Assembly: GCF_003347635.1 (NCBI RefSeq)
Contig: NZ_QDFY01000007.1
Coordinates: 102,501 to 166,500 of the forward strand
Length of the DNA: 64,000 nucleotides
From: Sphingosinicella terrae
GTDB taxonomy: Bacteria > Pseudomonadota > Alphaproteobacteria > Sphingomonadales > Sphingomonadaceae
Direction: 5' to 3'
The position numbers were made by a program, and so were the translations under genes. Position 1 is the stretch's first letter. Each line of letters opens with the position of its first letter. Below are positions 25,949-39,774 of the stretch, in pieces. The notes under the pieces are model-generated. The model was given only the letters and a program-made list of their open reading frames with translations, made no database searches and was not told where the DNA came from.

Positions 25949-26713
25949 ATGCCGCTCACGTCTTCACAGAACGTGCGCCTCGCCGCTTTGCGCGAAGAGG
26001 TGCGCGCCATCGAGAGCGCCGGCCGCGTTGCCGGCCGCCCCTGCTTGCCCTTCGGCCTCGCCGAGGTCGACCGCCGTCTCGCCGGCGGTGGCCTGGCCGT
26101 CGCGGCCCTGCACGAGGCGGCGCCGGCCAGCCCGGCGCTGGGCGACGAGGCCGCCTGCGTGCTGTTCCTCGCCTCGATCGCCGCCCGGCTGGAGGAGGGA
26201 ATTGTGCTCTGGGCGCTGTCGCGGCGCGACCTGTTCGCGCCGGGCCTCGCGCAAGCGGGCCTGGCGCCGGATCGGCTGATCTACGCCGAATGCCGCCGCG
26301 ACGAGGAGGTGCTGGCGGTGATGGAGGAGGGGCTGCGCCATGGCGGCCTCGCCGCGGTGGTCGGCGAGGCGGGGAGCCTGAAGCTCGCCGCCGGCCGCCG
26401 GCTCCAGCTCGCCGCCGAGGAGGGCGGGACGACCGCCTTGCTGCTGCGCCGCTGGCGACGGGCCGATGCCGATCCGCTGGCGCCGCCGTCGGCCGCGGTC
26501 ACCCGTTGGCGCCTCGCCTGCCTGCCTTCGGAGCGGCTGGCGGTGCCGGGGGTCGGCCGGGGCCGCTGGAATGTCGCGCTCGTCCGCCAGCGCGGCGGCG
26601 AAGCGCATCAATGGATATTGGAGGCCCCCGATGCCGAGGCTCGCCTCGCTCTTCCTGCCCTTCCTGCCGATCGACCGGATCAGGCGATCGGAGAGGAAAG
26701 ACGCGCCGCCTAG
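25949..26713 (+). CDS. imuA: ImuA, accessory protein of the SOS mutasome
   Basis: ImuA is a RecA-like accessory protein working with ImuB and DnaE2 in damage-induced translesion synthesis. The 254-residue product shows the family pattern CLPFGLAEVDRRLAGGGLAV, CVLFLASIAARLEEGIVLWA and LAAGRRLQLAAEEGGTTAL. The operon order imuA-imuB-dnaE2 and the LexA boxes upstream support the call. Its 3' end overlaps the start of imuB by 83 bases. Confidence 0.9.
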   Translation: MPLTSSQNVRLAALREEVRAIESAGRVAGRPCLPFGLAEVDRRLAGGGLAVAALHEAAPASPALGDEAACVLFLASIAARLEEGIVLWALSRRDLFAPGLAQAGLAPDRLIYAECRRDEEVLAVMEEGLRHGGLAAVVGEAGSLKLAAGRRLQLAAEEGGTTALLLRRWRRADADPLAPPSAAVTRWRLACLPSERLAVPGVGRGRWNVALVRQRGGEAHQWILEAPDAEARLALPALPADRPDQAIGEERRAA

Positions 26714-28337
26714 CTCATCCTCCCCGCGATTTCGCGGGGAGGGGAACCACCCGCAGGGTGGTGGAGGGGCATCTTTCAACTTCGAAGCGGAGACCAGCGA
26801 ACGTCCCGCTTGCTCCTGCCCCAATGCCCCCGGCTTCCGCCCCGGTGCGCGCTGGGCGCGGGACGAGGAGATACGCTCGCTCGCGCCGATCGCCACGGCG
26901 CAGGCGCCGCTCGTCACCGCCCATCGCTCCGGCCAGCGCGTCGTCCTCGCCGCCCTCTCGCGGGAGGCGCTGGCGCTCGGGCTCGAGCCCGGAATGGCGG
27001 TCACCCAGGCGCGGATGCTCGTGCCCGGGCTCGACGTCCGCGATTCCGATCCGGAAGGCGACGGCGCCTGGCTGGCGCGGCTCGGCCTGCTCGCCGCCCG
27101 CCGCTGGACGCCCCGTGCCGCCGTCTCGGGCCCGGACGGGCTTTGGCTCGATCTCAGCGGCGTCGCCCACCTGTTCGGCGGCGAGCGGCGCATGGCCGAT
27201 CGGATCCTCGCTTATTGCGCCCGCTTGGGCTTCTCGGCCCGGATCGCCGTCGCCGGCAGCGCCGGCGCGGCGCATGCGCTCGCCCGTTTCGGCGCCGGTC
27301 CGCTGATCCTCTGCCCCCCGGGCGGAGAGGCGGCGGCGCTGGCGCCGCTGCCCTTGGCCGCGCTCCGCCTCGACGAGCCGACGCTCGCCGCCGCCCGGCG
27401 GCTGGGGTTGGAGACGATCGCCGACCTGGTCGCCAAGCCGCGCGCGCCGCTGCAGCGGCGTTTCGGCCGGTCCCTGCTCACCCGCCTCGATCAGGCGCTC
27501 GGCCGGGCCGGCGAGCCCTTCGATCCGATCGTGCCGGTCGATCCGCCTTCGATCCTGCTTCGCTTCGTCGAGCCGATCGGGACGGCGGAGGCGATCGCCG
27601 AGGCGATGGCGGAGGCGATGCGCCGCCTCGTGCGCCGCCTCGAGCAGGAGGGGTTGGCTGTCCGCCGGCTCGATTTCGCCTGCGAGCGGGTCGACGGCGA
27701 GACCCAGATCGTGGGCGTCGGCACCGCCCGTGCCACCCGCGACGGCCCTCATCTCCTGCGCCTGCTCGGCGCCAGGATCGAGACGATCGAGCCCGGCTTC
27801 GGTATCGAGTGCGTCCGTCTGACCGCGGCCCGGGTCGAGCCGCTGGGGCCGCAGCCGATCGAGGGCGGCCTCGCCGGCGAGCGGCCCGCGCCCGACATCG
27901 TCCCGCTGATCGACCGCCTCGCCGGCCGGCTGGGGAGCCGCCGCCTCTATCGCGCGAGCGCCGTCGAGAGCGACGTGCCGGAGCGCAGCGTCCGCCGGGT
28001 GCCGCCGCTGGCCGCGACGGCGGCTTGGCCGTCCTGGCCGCGCCCGGTCCGGCTGCTGTCGCCGCCCGAGCGGATCGACAATGTCGTCGCCTTGCTCCCC
28101 GACCAGCCGCCGCGCCGCTTCAGCTGGCGCGGCCGGGCCTATCGCGTCCGCCAGGCCGACGGGCCCGAGCGGATCCACGGCGAATGGTGGAAGCGAAAGG
28201 GAGAGGCGGAGGCGGTGCGCGACTATTTCCAGGTGGAGGACGAGGCCGGCCAGCGCTTCTGGCTGTTTCGCCGCGGCGACGGCGAGGATTCCCGCACCGG
28301 CGATCTCAGCTGGTACCTGCACGGACTGTTCGGATGA
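26631..28337 (+). CDS. imuB: ImuB, inactive Y-family polymerase-like mutasome protein
   Basis: ImuB links the beta clamp, ImuA and DnaE2. The product is 568 residues from the ATG at 26631, with GGAGG six bases upstream. The Y-family fold is visible ([54 protein letters not shown]), but the acidic residues of active Y-family polymerases are missing, as usual for ImuB. Residues about 30-45 are encoded by a double hairpin repeat inserted in frame near the N-terminus, giving an unusual low-complexity PSSSSP/GGGG segment. The C-terminus ([20 protein letters not shown]) is typical. Confidence 0.93.
   Translation: MPRLASLFLPFLPIDRIRRSERKDAPPSSSSPRFRGEGNHPQGGGGASFNFEAETSERPACSCPNAPGFRPGARWARDEEIRSLAPIATAQAPLVTAHRSGQRVVLAALSREALALGLEPGMAVTQARMLVPGLDVRDSDPEGDGAWLARLGLLAARRWTPRAAVSGPDGLWLDLSGVAHLFGGERRMADRILAYCARLGFSARIAVAGSAGAAHALARFGAGPLILCPPGGEAAALAPLPLAALRLDEPTLAAARRLGLETIADLVAKPRAPLQRRFGRSLLTRLDQALGRAGEPFDPIVPVDPPSILLRFVEPIGTAEAIAEAMAEAMRRLVRRLEQEGLAVRRLDFACERVDGETQIVGVGTARATRDGPHLLRLLGARIETIEPGFGIECVRLTAARVEPLGPQPIEGGLAGERPAPDIVPLIDRLAGRLGSRRLYRASAVESDVPERSVRRVPPLAATAAWPSWPRPVRLLSPPERIDNVVALLPDQPPRRFSWRGRAYRVRQADGPERIHGEWWKRKGEAEAVRDYFQVEDEAGQRFWLFRRGDGEDSRTGDLSWYLHGLFG
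26719..26762. repeat. Double-hairpin repeat inside imuB
   Basis: CCTCCCCGCGA-TT-TCGCGGGGAGG (26719-26742) is a perfect 11-bp stem, followed by ACCACCC-GCA-GGGTGGT (26746-26762), a perfect 7-bp stem. It matches the style of intergenic palindromes in sphingomonads but is read through in frame here. Confidence 0.8.
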
Positions 28338-28353
28338 GGAACGCCACTCCGCG

Positions 28354-31300
28354 ATGACCTACACCGAGCTCCAGGTCACCAGCCATTTCAGCTTCCTGCG
28401 CGGGGTGTCGAGCGCGGAGGCGCTGTTCTCGGCCGCCGCTTTGCTCGGCCATCCGGCGCTCGGCATCACCGACCGCAACAGCGTCGGCGGCCTCGTCCAT
28501 GCGCTGCGCGCTTCCGAGGCGACCGGGGTGCGGCTCGTCGCCGGCTGCCGGCTCGATCTGATGGACGGGCAATCCCTGCTGGTCTGGCCGGAGGATCGCG
28601 ACGGCTGGTCGCGCCTGACCCGCCTCCTCACCCTCGGCAAGCAGCGCGCCGACCGCAAGAAGGGCGAGAAGGGACAATGCTTCCTCCATTGGGAGGATGT
28701 CGAGGCCCATGCCGGCGGCCTCGTCGCCGCCTTCGTCACCGGCGAGGCCGATGCCGGGGCCGAGCGCGGCCTGCGGCTGACTGCCGAGATCTTCGGCGAG
28801 CGCGCTCATGCCGCTTTTGGCCTGCGCCGCCGTCCGGGCGACGCCGTCCGGCTGCACGCGCTCGACGCGATGGCGCGGCGCTTCGGGGTCCGCAGCCTCG
28901 CCGCCGGCGACATCCTCTACGACAGCCCGGACAAGCGCCTGCTCCAGGACGTCGTCACCGCGATCCGGCACAAATGCACGATCGACGATCTCGGCTTCAG
29001 GCGCGAGCGCTTCGCCGACCGTCACCTCAAGCCGCCGCCGGAGATGGAGCGCCGCTTCGCCGCCTTTCCCGACGCGATCCGGGCGAGCGCCGACATCGCG
29101 GATCGCTGCACCTTCTCGCTGCGCGATCTCGCCTACCAATATCCCGACGAGACCATGATGTCGGGCCGCTCGCCCCAGGAGGCGCTCGAGCAGCTGACCC
29201 GCGAGGCGCTGCAGGCGCGCTTTCCCGGCGTGCCGGACGCCTATGCCGCGCTGCTCGAGCATGAGCTCGCGCTCGTCGGCCGGCTCGGCTACGCGCCCTA
29301 TTTCCTCACCGTCAGCGCGATCGTCGCCTTCGCCCGCAGCCAGGAGATACTCTGCCAGGGTCGCGGCTCGGCGGCCAATTCGATGATCTGCTTCGTGCTC
29401 GGCATCACCTCGATCGATCCGGTCGGGCATCAATTGCTGTTCGAGCGCTTCATCTCGGAGAGCCGCGCCGAGCCGCCCGACATCGACGTCGATTTCGAGC
29501 ATGAGCGGCGGGAGGAGGTGATCCAGTGGATCTACGAGACCTATGGCCGCCGCCATGCCGCTTTGACCGCCGTGGTCAGCCGCTATCGCAGCCGCGGCGC
29601 GGTGCGCGAGGTCGGCAAGGCGCTCGGCCTTCCCGAGGACGTGACCGGCGCGCTTGCCGGCCAGATCTGGGGCTGGTCGAGCGAGGGGGTGAGCGAGCGC
29701 CACGCCGCCGATCTCCATCTCGACAGCCGCGATCCCCGGCTCGCTCTGACCCTGGAGCTCGCCCGCCAGCTGATCGGCACGCCCCGCCATCTCTCCCAGC
29801 ATCCCGGCGGCTTCGTCCTCGCCCGCGAGCGGCTGGACATGCTCGTCCCGATCGAGCCGGCGGCGATGGAGGATCGCGACGTCATCGAGTGGGAAAAGGA
29901 CGATATCGAGGAACTGGGCTTCATGAAGGTCGACGTGCTCGGCCTCGGCATGCTCGGCTGCATGCGCCGCGCCTTCGAGCTTCTCGCCGAACATAAGGGC
30001 ATTTCCCTCGGCCTCGATTCCGAAATGCTCCAGAAGGACGACGACCGGGTCTATGCGATGATCCAGAAGGCGGACACGCTCGGCACCTTCCAGATCGAGA
30101 GCCGCGCCCAGATGAGCATGCTGCCGCGCCTCAAGCCCCGCGAATTCTACGATCTCGTCATCCAGGTGGCGATCGTCCGGCCCGGCCCGATCCAGGGCGA
30201 CATGGTCCACCCCTATCTGCGCCGGCGCGAGGGCAAGGAGCCGGAGGAATATCCCTCCGAGGCGCTGCGCGAGGTGCTGCAGAAGACCAAGGGGGTGCCG
30301 CTCTTCCAGGAACAGGCGATGAAGGTGGCTATCGTCGGTGCCGGCTTCACGCCGACCGAGGCGGACGCGCTGCGCCGCTCGATGGCGACCTTCAAGTCGA
30401 CCGGCGGCGTCAGCGCCTTCCACGACAAGCTCGTCGAGGGGATGGTGGCCAACGGCTATGCGCGCGACTTCGCCGAGCGGACCTTCAAGCAGATCGAGGG
30501 CTTCGGCAGCTACGGCTTTCCGGAGAGCCACGCCGCCAGCTTCGCCAAGATCGCCTATGCCTCCTCCTGGATGAAGTGCCACCATCCGGACATCTTCTGC
30601 GCCGCCTTGCTCAACGCCCAGCCGATGGGCTTCTACGCCCCCGCCCAGATCGTCCGCGACGCGCGTGAGCACGATGTCGAGGTGCGGCCGGTCTGCATCA
30701 ACCAGAGCCGGTGGGATTGCACGATCGAGGATCCTGATCCTCCCCTGCCTTTGCAGGGGAGGAAATATCTCCCCGTCCGCCTCGGCCTGCGGCTGGTGAA
30801 GGGGCTCGCCAATGATCATGCCGCCCGCATCCTCGCGGCGCGCGCGGAGCGGCCGTTCGATTCGGTCGAGGATGTCTGGCGCCGTTCCGGCGTGCCGGTG
30901 GCGGCGCTGGAGAAGCTCGCCGATGCCGACGCCTTTGCCGGCCTCGGTCTCGACCGCCGCCAGGCGCTGTGGAAGGTGCGCGGCCTCGGCGACGCACCGC
31001 TGCCGCTCTTCGCCGCCGCCGATGCCCGCGACGCCGAGCCTGAAGTCGCGCTCACGCCGCTCACCGAGGGGCGCGAGGTGGTCGAGGATTATCGATCGAT
31101 CCAGCTCACCTTGCGCGATCATCCGCTCGCCTTCGTCCGGCCCGAGCTTGAGCGTCTCGGCTCGGTGCCCTGCGGCGCGCTCAAGACGATCAGGGACGGT
31201 CGCAAGGTCAGGCTTTCGGGCATCGTCCTCATTCGCCAGCGCCCGGGCGCCGGCAACGTCACCTTCATCACCATCGAGGACGAAAGCGGCATCGCCAACA

Positions 31301-31596
31301 TCATCGTCTGGCAGCGTCTCTACGAGAAATATCGCCGCACGGTGCTCGCGGCGGCGATGATCGGGATCGAGGGACAGCTGCAGAAGGAAGGCGACGTCAT
31401 CCACATCATCGCCGACCGGATTCACGACGAATCCACCCTGCTCCGCGCCGTCGGCCAGCGCGATTTCCCGCACCGCACCGGCCCCGGCGACGGCGCCAGG
31501 GGGGGCAGCCCCGATCGCCGCGGCAAGGGGCCTCTGCCGCTCTACCCTTATTCCAAGGAACCCGGCATCCGCGTGAAGACTCGCGATTTCCACTGA
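28354..31596 (+). CDS. dnaE2: Error-prone DNA polymerase III alpha subunit (ImuC)
   Basis: DnaE2 is the SOS-induced, error-prone C-family polymerase of the ImuABC mutasome. The 1080-residue product has the N-terminal PHP domain ([20 protein letters not shown]), the polymerase core with catalytic aspartates ([20 protein letters not shown]), the QHPGGFVLA and [16 protein letters not shown] segments, and a C-terminal OB domain ([20 protein letters not shown]). A palindromic repeat adds DPPLPLQG-like residues near position 796-803. The start at 28354 lies 16 bases after the imuB stop. Confidence 0.95.
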   Translation: MTYTELQVTSHFSFLRGVSSAEALFSAAALLGHPALGITDRNSVGGLVHALRASEATGVRLVAGCRLDLMDGQSLLVWPEDRDGWSRLTRLLTLGKQRADRKKGEKGQCFLHWEDVEAHAGGLVAAFVTGEADAGAERGLRLTAEIFGERAHAAFGLRRRPGDAVRLHALDAMARRFGVRSLAAGDILYDSPDKRLLQDVVTAIRHKCTIDDLGFRRERFADRHLKPPPEMERRFAAFPDAIRASADIADRCTFSLRDLAYQYPDETMMSGRSPQEALEQLTREALQARFPGVPDAYAALLEHELALVGRLGYAPYFLTVSAIVAFARSQEILCQGRGSAANSMICFVLGITSIDPVGHQLLFERFISESRAEPPDIDVDFEHERREEVIQWIYETYGRRHAALTAVVSRYRSRGAVREVGKALGLPEDVTGALAGQIWGWSSEGVSERHAADLHLDSRDPRLALTLELARQLIGTPRHLSQHPGGFVLARERLDMLVPIEPAAMEDRDVIEWEKDDIEELGFMKVDVLGLGMLGCMRRAFELLAEHKGISLGLDSEMLQKDDDRVYAMIQKADTLGTFQIESRAQMSMLPRLKPREFYDLVIQVAIVRPGPIQGDMVHPYLRRREGKEPEEYPSEALREVLQKTKGVPLFQEQAMKVAIVGAGFTPTEADALRRSMATFKSTGGVSAFHDKLVEGMVANGYARDFAERTFKQIEGFGSYGFPESHAASFAKIAYASSWMKCHHPDIFCAALLNAQPMGFYAPAQIVRDAREHDVEVRPVCINQSRWDCTIEDPDPPLPLQGRKYLPVRLGLRLVKGLANDHAARILAARAERPFDSVEDVWRRSGVPVAALEKLADADAFAGLGLDRRQALWKVRGLGDAPLPLFAAADARDAEPEVALTPLTEGREVVEDYRSIQLTLRDHPLAFVRPELERLGSVPCGALKTIRDGRKVRLSGIVLIRQRPGAGNVTFITIEDESGIANIIVWQRLYEKYRRTVLAAAMIGIEGQLQKEGDVIHIIADRIHDESTLLRAVGQRDFPHRTGPGDGARGGSPDRRGKGPLPLYPYSKEPGIRVKTRDFH
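30739..30762. repeat. Hairpin repeat inside dnaE2
   Basis: CCTCCCCTGC (30739-30748) pairs perfectly with GCAGGGGAGG (30753-30762) around a CTTT loop and is followed by AAATATC, as in the intergenic copy at 38861-38890. It is translated in frame between [11 protein letters not shown] and [10 protein letters not shown], which are normally close together in DnaE2. Confidence 0.75.
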
Positions 31597-31619
31597 CCGG
31601 GCCATCCGCCTTGGCCCGG
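31597..31619 (+). terminator. Hairpin directly after dnaE2
   Basis: CCGGGCCA and TGGCCCGG (31597-31604, 31612-31619) form a perfect 8-bp stem with a 7-base loop immediately after the dnaE2 TGA. There is no T-tract, so intrinsic termination is uncertain. Confidence 0.4.
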
Positions 31620-31662
31620 CGCCCTGCGCCGGCTAAGCCCTTCTTCCGCCAAGGAGACCGCC

Positions 31663-32097
31663 ATGCGTTGCTTGCCCCTGATCCTCGCCGCCGCCCTCGC
31701 CGCGGCGCCCGCCGCCGCCCAGGAACTGGGCGAGCGGACCCGATCGCCCGAATCGATGCTCGCCGAGCTGGGGCTTGCCCCCGACGCGGACGATCTCGAC
31801 GAGGCGATCGCCGCGGCCGCGGCGCATCCGCTCGGCACGGCGGAGAATCCGGTGCGCGTCGGCGGGCCCGACGGGGAGCGCGCCTATATCGCCCGTCTGC
31901 GCTGCGCCGACGGCTCGGCGCCCCGGACCGGCCAGCGCGGCAGCGCCGGCGTCGGCGCCTTCGGCACGATCGTCGATGCCTACCCGCTCGATTGCGGCGC
32001 GGCGGCACCCGGCCAGGTGACCCTGGTCATGGACATGTACCATTCGGAGCATCGCGAGGACCGGGCGCCGCCCGGCTTCACCCTCTCGCCCCGCTGA
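31663..32097 (+). CDS. Exported hypothetical protein
   Basis: The 144-residue product has a Sec signal peptide (MRCLPLILAAALAAAPAAAQ, likely cut after AAAQ or just before). The mature part has two cysteines (ARLRCADGSAP, AYPLDCGAA) that may form a disulfide, and the segment GVGAFGTIVDAYPLDC. I do not recognise the family. It probably resides in the periplasm. It is monocistronic between dnaE2 and the convergent aldehyde dehydrogenase. Confidence 0.7.
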   Translation: MRCLPLILAAALAAAPAAAQELGERTRSPESMLAELGLAPDADDLDEAIAAAAAHPLGTAENPVRVGGPDGERAYIARLRCADGSAPRTGQRGSAGVGAFGTIVDAYPLDCGAAAPGQVTLVMDMYHSEHREDRAPPGFTLSPR

Positions 32098-32113
32098 CGG
32101 CGGAAGGCGAAGA

Positions 32114-33568
32114 TCAGGCCGCCGTTTCCGCGGGCGGCGCGTCGGCGGGCACGTCGCCGATCACGGACTTGATCTCGCAGAATTCCTCGAGGCCGAACTT
32201 GCCGAACTCGCGGCCGTTGCCGGACTGCTTGTAGCCGCCGAAGGGCGAGTTGAAGTCGAGTCCGCCCGAATTCACGAACACGCTGCCGGCGCGGATCTTG
32301 CGCACGATCTGCTTCGCGACATTGGGATCGCCGGCGATATAGGCGCCCAGGCCGTAGGGCGTGTCGTTGGCGATCTCGACAGCTTCCTCGAGCGAGTCGT
32401 AGGGGATGACGACGAGGACAGGACCGAAAATCTCCTCGCGGGCGATGGTCATGTCGTTGCTCACGTCGCCGAAGACGGTCGGCTTCACATAATAGCCCTT
32501 GTCCTTGCCCTCGGGCCGGCCGAGGCCGCCGACGACGATCCGGGCGCCCTCGTCCATGCCCTTCCGAATGAGGCCCTGGATCTTCTCATATTGGGGCTTG
32601 TTCACGACCGGGCCGATATGGCCGCCTTCCTTGGTCGGATCGTCGACTGCCTTCGACCCGAAGATCTGGCCCAGTTTCTCCAGCGCTTCCTCATATTGGG
32701 AGCGGTGGACGAGAAAGCGGGTCGGCGCCACGCAGCTCTGGCCGGAATTGAGCAGCATGCCGCCGGCACCGCCGGGCAGCGCCATGTCGAGCGGAGTTCC
32801 CGGCAGGATGATGAAGGGCGACTTGCCGCCCAGCTCCTGGTGGACCCGCTTCACCGTGTCGGCGGCGTTCTTGGCGACGAGGATGCCGGCGCGGGTCGAG
32901 CCGGTGAAGCTGATCATGTCGACGTCCGGGTGCTTCGCCAGCGCCTCGCCGACGCCGGGGCCGTCGCCCTGCACCAGGTTGAAGACGCCGGCCGGAACAC
33001 CGGCGGCGTCGATCACCTCGGCGAAGATCGCGGCCGATCCGGGGGTCTGCTCGGACGGCTTCAGCACCACCGTGTTTCCGGCGGCCAAGGCCGGCGCGAC
33101 CTTGGCGACGATCTGGTTCATCGGCCAGTTCCACGGCGTGATCAGAGCGACGACGCCGACCGGCTCGTAGACGACGCGGTTCTTGCCGGTCGACTCCTCG
33201 AAGGCGAAGCCCTTCAGCGCCTCGAGGGTCGAGGCGAGATGGCCCATGCCCGATCCCGACTGGGCGGTGGTGGCGAGGGTGATCGGCGCGCCCATCTCCT
33301 CGGAGATCGCCCTGGCGATGTCCGGAATGCGCTTCTTATATTCCTCGATGATCCGTCCGAGCAGCTGGAGACGCTCGTCGCGGCTCGTCTGCGAGTAGCT
33401 CTCCCAGGCGCGGCGGGCGGCGGCGACGGCCTTGTCGACGTCGGCCTGGCTACCGAGCATCACCACCGACGTGACTTCCTCGGTCGCCGGATTGACGACC
33501 TCGTGGCGACGGCCGCCCTCGCTGGCGACCCACTGGCCGTCGACATAATGCTTCAGATACTCGTTCAT
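32114..33568 (-). CDS. NAD(P)-dependent aldehyde dehydrogenase
   Basis: This 484-residue ALDH-superfamily enzyme has TPWNWPMNQI with the catalytic-site Asn, the general-base Glu in QELGGKSPFI, the nucleophilic Cys in NSGQSCVAPTRF and the C-terminal EEIFGPVL and SPFGGYKQSGNGRE motifs. The ATG at 33568 sits 9-10 bases from GGAGG; an ATG four codons upstream lies too close to it. It is divergent from the ligK/ligU/ligI-like operon, so oxidation of an aromatic aldehyde such as vanillin is attractive but unproven; the superfamily is broad. Confidence 0.92.
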   Translation of the reverse strand: MNEYLKHYVDGQWVASEGGRRHEVVNPATEEVTSVVMLGSQADVDKAVAAARRAWESYSQTSRDERLQLLGRIIEEYKKRIPDIARAISEEMGAPITLATTAQSGSGMGHLASTLEALKGFAFEESTGKNRVVYEPVGVVALITPWNWPMNQIVAKVAPALAAGNTVVLKPSEQTPGSAAIFAEVIDAAGVPAGVFNLVQGDGPGVGEALAKHPDVDMISFTGSTRAGILVAKNAADTVKRVHQELGGKSPFIILPGTPLDMALPGGAGGMLLNSGQSCVAPTRFLVHRSQYEEALEKLGQIFGSKAVDDPTKEGGHIGPVVNKPQYEKIQGLIRKGMDEGARIVVGGLGRPEGKDKGYYVKPTVFGDVSNDMTIAREEIFGPVLVVIPYDSLEEAVEIANDTPYGLGAYIAGDPNVAKQIVRKIRAGSVFVNSGGLDFNSPFGGYKQSGNGREFGKFGLEEFCEIKSVIGDVPADAPPAETAA

Positions 33569-33716
33569 CGGGGGCATCCTCCACGTCCGGTCGTTTCGAC
33601 CATGTGGAAGGGAAGCGGTGCCGAGTCCAGACTGGGGGATGCTGGAATAGCGTCTGCTTATGGCCGGCGGCCTGTTCGAATTTGTACCTCAGGACCGCCG
33701 GGGCATTGGTGCCGCC

Positions 33717-34383
33717 ATGTCCGGAATCGTCGTCCAGAATATCGAGCGTGCCCGCCCCGAGGTCGTCGACGGCCTCGGCGAATGCGGCGTCGCCACCGTC
33801 CATGAGGCGCAGGGCCGCACCGGTCTACTGCGCAGCTTCATGCGTCCCATTCAAGCGGGCGCGCGGATCGCCGGATCGGCGGTGACCATCTCGGCCCCGC
33901 CGGGCGACAATTGGATGGTCCATGTCGCGATCGAGCAGCTGAAGGAGGGGGACATCCTCGTGCTCGCACCGACCAGTCCGTGCGAGGACGGCTATTTCGG
34001 CGACCTCCTCGCCACGTCGGCGATGGCCCGCGGCTGCCGCGGGCTCGTCATCGAGGCGGGAGTACGCGACGTTCGCGACCTCAACCGGATGGGTTTCCCG
34101 GTCTGGTCGAAGTCGGTGTTCGCGCAAGGGACGGTGAAGGCGACCCTGGGCTCGGTCAACGTGCCGATCGTCTGCGCCGGCGCGCTCATCCATCCCGGCG
34201 ACGTCATCGTTGCCGACGATGACGGCGTCTGCGTCGTCGCCCGCGCCGACGCCGCCTCGGTGCTGGAGAAGGCGCGCGCGCGCGAAGCCAATGAGGAAAG
34301 CAAGCGCCAGCGTCTCTCCGCCGGCGAGCTCGGCCTCGACATCTACGACATGCGCGGCAAGCTGGAGGCGATGGGCCTCAAAT

Positions 34384-34391
<8 letters not shown>
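33717..34391 (+). CDS. ligK: 4-carboxy-4-hydroxy-2-oxoadipate / 4-hydroxy-4-methyl-2-oxoglutarate aldolase (RraA-like)
   Basis: This aldolase splits 4-carboxy-4-hydroxy-2-oxoadipate into pyruvate and oxaloacetate at the end of the protocatechuate 4,5-cleavage route. The 224-residue product shows the class II RraA/HMG-aldolase features: [36 protein letters not shown], the metal/substrate segment [17 protein letters not shown] and [17 protein letters not shown] chose the ATG at 33717, giving the usual family length; one 57 bases upstream is possible. The stop overlaps the next gene by 8 bases. The neighbours LigU- and LigI-like make this role much more likely than an RraA RNase regulator. Confidence 0.88.
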
Positions 34392-36335
<1,944 letters not shown>

Positions 36336-36357
36336 CGCCGCCGGGCCAGGCGACGGC

Positions 36358-37206
36358 CTAGCCGGCGAACACCACCGTCTTCACGCCGTTCAGCAGCACC
36401 CGGTCCTCGAGCAGGTAGTGGACCGCGCGGGCGAGCACGCGGCGCTCGATGTCGCGGCCCTTGCGGACGAGATCGTCGGGCGTGTCGGCATGGGTGATAT
36501 GCTCGACGTCCTGCGAGATGATCGGGCCCTCGTCGAGGTCGCCGGTGACGAAATGGGCGGTGGCGCCGATCATCTTCACGCCGCGGGCATGGGCCTGGTG
36601 ATAGGGCTTGGCGCCCTTGAAGCCGGGCAGGAAGCTGTGGTGGATGTTGACGCAGCGGCCGTGCAGGAAAGCGGAGAGATCGTCCGAGAGCACCTGCATG
36701 TAGCGGGCGAGCACGACCAGCTCGGCGCCGGTCTCCTCGACCAGCGCCTTGATCTGCGCCTCCTGCTGGGGCTTGGTTTCCCTGGTGATCGGCAAATGGT
36801 GATAGGGGATGTCGCCGATCATCGAGATCTGCAGCGCCTCGCGCGGATGGTTCGACACGATCGCCACCGGTTCCATGTTCATCTCGCCGATCCGGGCGCG
36901 GTAGAGCAGGTCGCCGAGGCAATGGTCGAACTTCGAGACGAGCAGCATCACCTTCTTGCGCTCGTCGCGCCGGCGCAGCCGCCATTCCATGCCATGCTGT
37001 CCGGCGAGCGGAGCGAACCGCGCCCGCAGGGCGTCGGTTTCACCGGCGAGGTCGAACAGGACCCGCATGAAGAAGCGCCCGGTTTCGACGTCGTCGAACT
37101 GCTGCGCTTCCAGGATGTTGCCGCCCATCTCGAACAGCAGGCCCGCGACGGCGGCCACCAGTCCGGGGCGGTCGTCGCACGAAAGAGTGAGGATGTGAGC
37201 CGTCAT
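36358..37206 (-). CDS. purU: Formyltetrahydrofolate deformylase
   Basis: PurU hydrolyses 10-formyl-THF to formate and THF. The 282-residue product has an N-terminal ACT-like domain ([20 protein letters not shown]) and a C-terminal formyltransferase domain with [36 protein letters not shown] carrying the catalytic His and Asp. The ATG at 37206 gives the conserved [10 protein letters not shown] start; an ATG six codons upstream also exists. Next to ligM it should recycle THF from the methyl group removed from aromatics, supplying formate to the formate dehydrogenase at 47-52 kb. It is convergent with ligI. Confidence 0.95.
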   Translation of the reverse strand: MTAHILTLSCDDRPGLVAAVAGLLFEMGGNILEAQQFDDVETGRFFMRVLFDLAGETDALRARFAPLAGQHGMEWRLRRRDERKKVMLLVSKFDHCLGDLLYRARIGEMNMEPVAIVSNHPREALQISMIGDIPYHHLPITRETKPQQEAQIKALVEETGAELVVLARYMQVLSDDLSAFLHGRCVNIHHSFLPGFKGAKPYHQAHARGVKMIGATAHFVTGDLDEGPIISQDVEHITHADTPDDLVRKGRDIERRVLARAVHYLLEDRVLLNGVKTVVFAG

Positions 37207-37235
37207 AATTCGTTTGTGTTGCATATTATTTCTAA

Positions 37236-38762
<1,527 letters not shown>

Positions 38763-38779
38763 GGCGCCGGCCATCAACT

Positions 38780-38884
38780 CCCCTCCCTGCACGCAGGGAG
38801 GGGCCGAAGGTGGGTACGTATTCGAAATCGCATTGCCGGTGGGAATCCACCCACCCCTAACCCCTCCCTGTTTCCAGGGAGGGG
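38780..38884. repeat. Two CCCCTCCCTG palindromes between ligM and metF
   Basis: CCCCTCCCTGC (38780-38790) pairs with GCAGGGAGGGG (38793-38803), and CCCCTCCCTG (38861-38870) with CAGGGAGGGG (38875-38884). Both stems are perfect. They fill the convergent spacer and could also end transcription, though no T-tract follows. The second copy is followed by AAATATCC, like the hairpin inside dnaE2. Confidence 0.75.
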
Positions 38885-38904
38885 AAATATCCTGGGCGGA
38901 CGGT

Positions 38905-39774
38905 CTATCCCCGCAGGCTCTCCACCCATTTCGCAGTCTGGGCGAGCGAGCCAAAAGTGAAGAAATGGACGCCGGCGATTCCCAGGTCGGGCTCCGCCTC
39001 GCGGGCCACGGCGATTTCCTTGAGCAGCGGCTCGGGCGTCTCGCCGCCGAGCGCGGACCGGCCGAGCCCCCGGCGCTCCTTGAGCGCCCGCAGCGACGTG
39101 CCGACGCCGCACAGCATCGCATATTTGAGCAGGGTGGCATGGCTCGCCGGGCCGGCTATGCCGACGCGATAGGGCTCCTCGATCCCCTGGCTGCGCAGGT
39201 GCCGGGCGAGCCGGACGATGGGCGGTGCCTCGAAGGCGAACTGGCTGACCAGCCAGACGCTGAGGCCCTGCTCGGCCGCGACCCGCATCTTCTCGGTACG
39301 GGCGGACTCGAGCACGTCCTCCGGAATACGGGGGTGCCCTTCCGGGTAGCAGGCAAGCGCGATCCGATTGACCCCATATTTCTCGAACAGGCCGGTCTGG
39401 AGCAGCTGCAGGCTCGAATCATATTCGCCGACCGGAGCGTCCCGGTCGCCGCCGACGACGTGGGCGCGGTCGACCCCCGCCTCGCCGGAGAGGCGCGCCA
39501 GCATGTCCTCGAGCACCGCGCGGCTCGGGATGTTGCGGGCGACGATATGGGGGATGGCCACCATTCCGGCGCGGTGCAGCTTGGTCGCCCCGCGGATGAA
39601 ATCGTCGACCGTGTCCTTCGGAAAGGAGGCGATGAATACCCGCGTCTTCGGCCGGAGGAGGTCGCCGGCGGCATCGAGCGATTTCTGGTCGCGCGTGGTG
39701 ACCTCGCAGGAATAATGTTCGAGCAGCCGAACCAGGGCAGCCTTGGGATCCGAGGTCTGTGCTATCGTCGCCAT
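38905..39774 (-). CDS. metF: Methylenetetrahydrofolate reductase
   Basis: This 289-residue FAD-dependent MTHFR-fold barrel protein has AHVVGGDRDAPVGEY, the RIALACYPEGHPRIPEDV segment and VSQFAFEAPPIVRLARHLRS. Beside ligM it should run in the oxidative direction, turning 5-methyl-THF into 5,10-methylene-THF, as proposed for metF next to ligM in Sphingobium SYK-6 (from memory). AGGA lies just before the ATG at 39774. It is divergent from fdhD with only 36 bases between start codons. Confidence 0.9.
   Translation of the reverse strand: MATIAQTSDPKAALVRLLEHYSCEVTTRDQKSLDAAGDLLRPKTRVFIASFPKDTVDDFIRGATKLHRAGMVAIPHIVARNIPSRAVLEDMLARLSGEAGVDRAHVVGGDRDAPVGEYDSSLQLLQTGLFEKYGVNRIALACYPEGHPRIPEDVLESARTEKMRVAAEQGLSVWLVSQFAFEAPPIVRLARHLRSQGIEEPYRVGIAGPASHATLLKYAMLCGVGTSLRALKERRGLGRSALGGETPEPLLKEIAVAREAEPDLGIAGVHFFTFGSLAQTAKWVESLRG

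Noticed and set aside
32114-33568. Naming the aldehyde dehydrogenase as vanillin dehydrogenase (ligV)
   Set aside because: Context is suggestive, but the ALDH superfamily is too broad to fix the substrate from residues that I can see.
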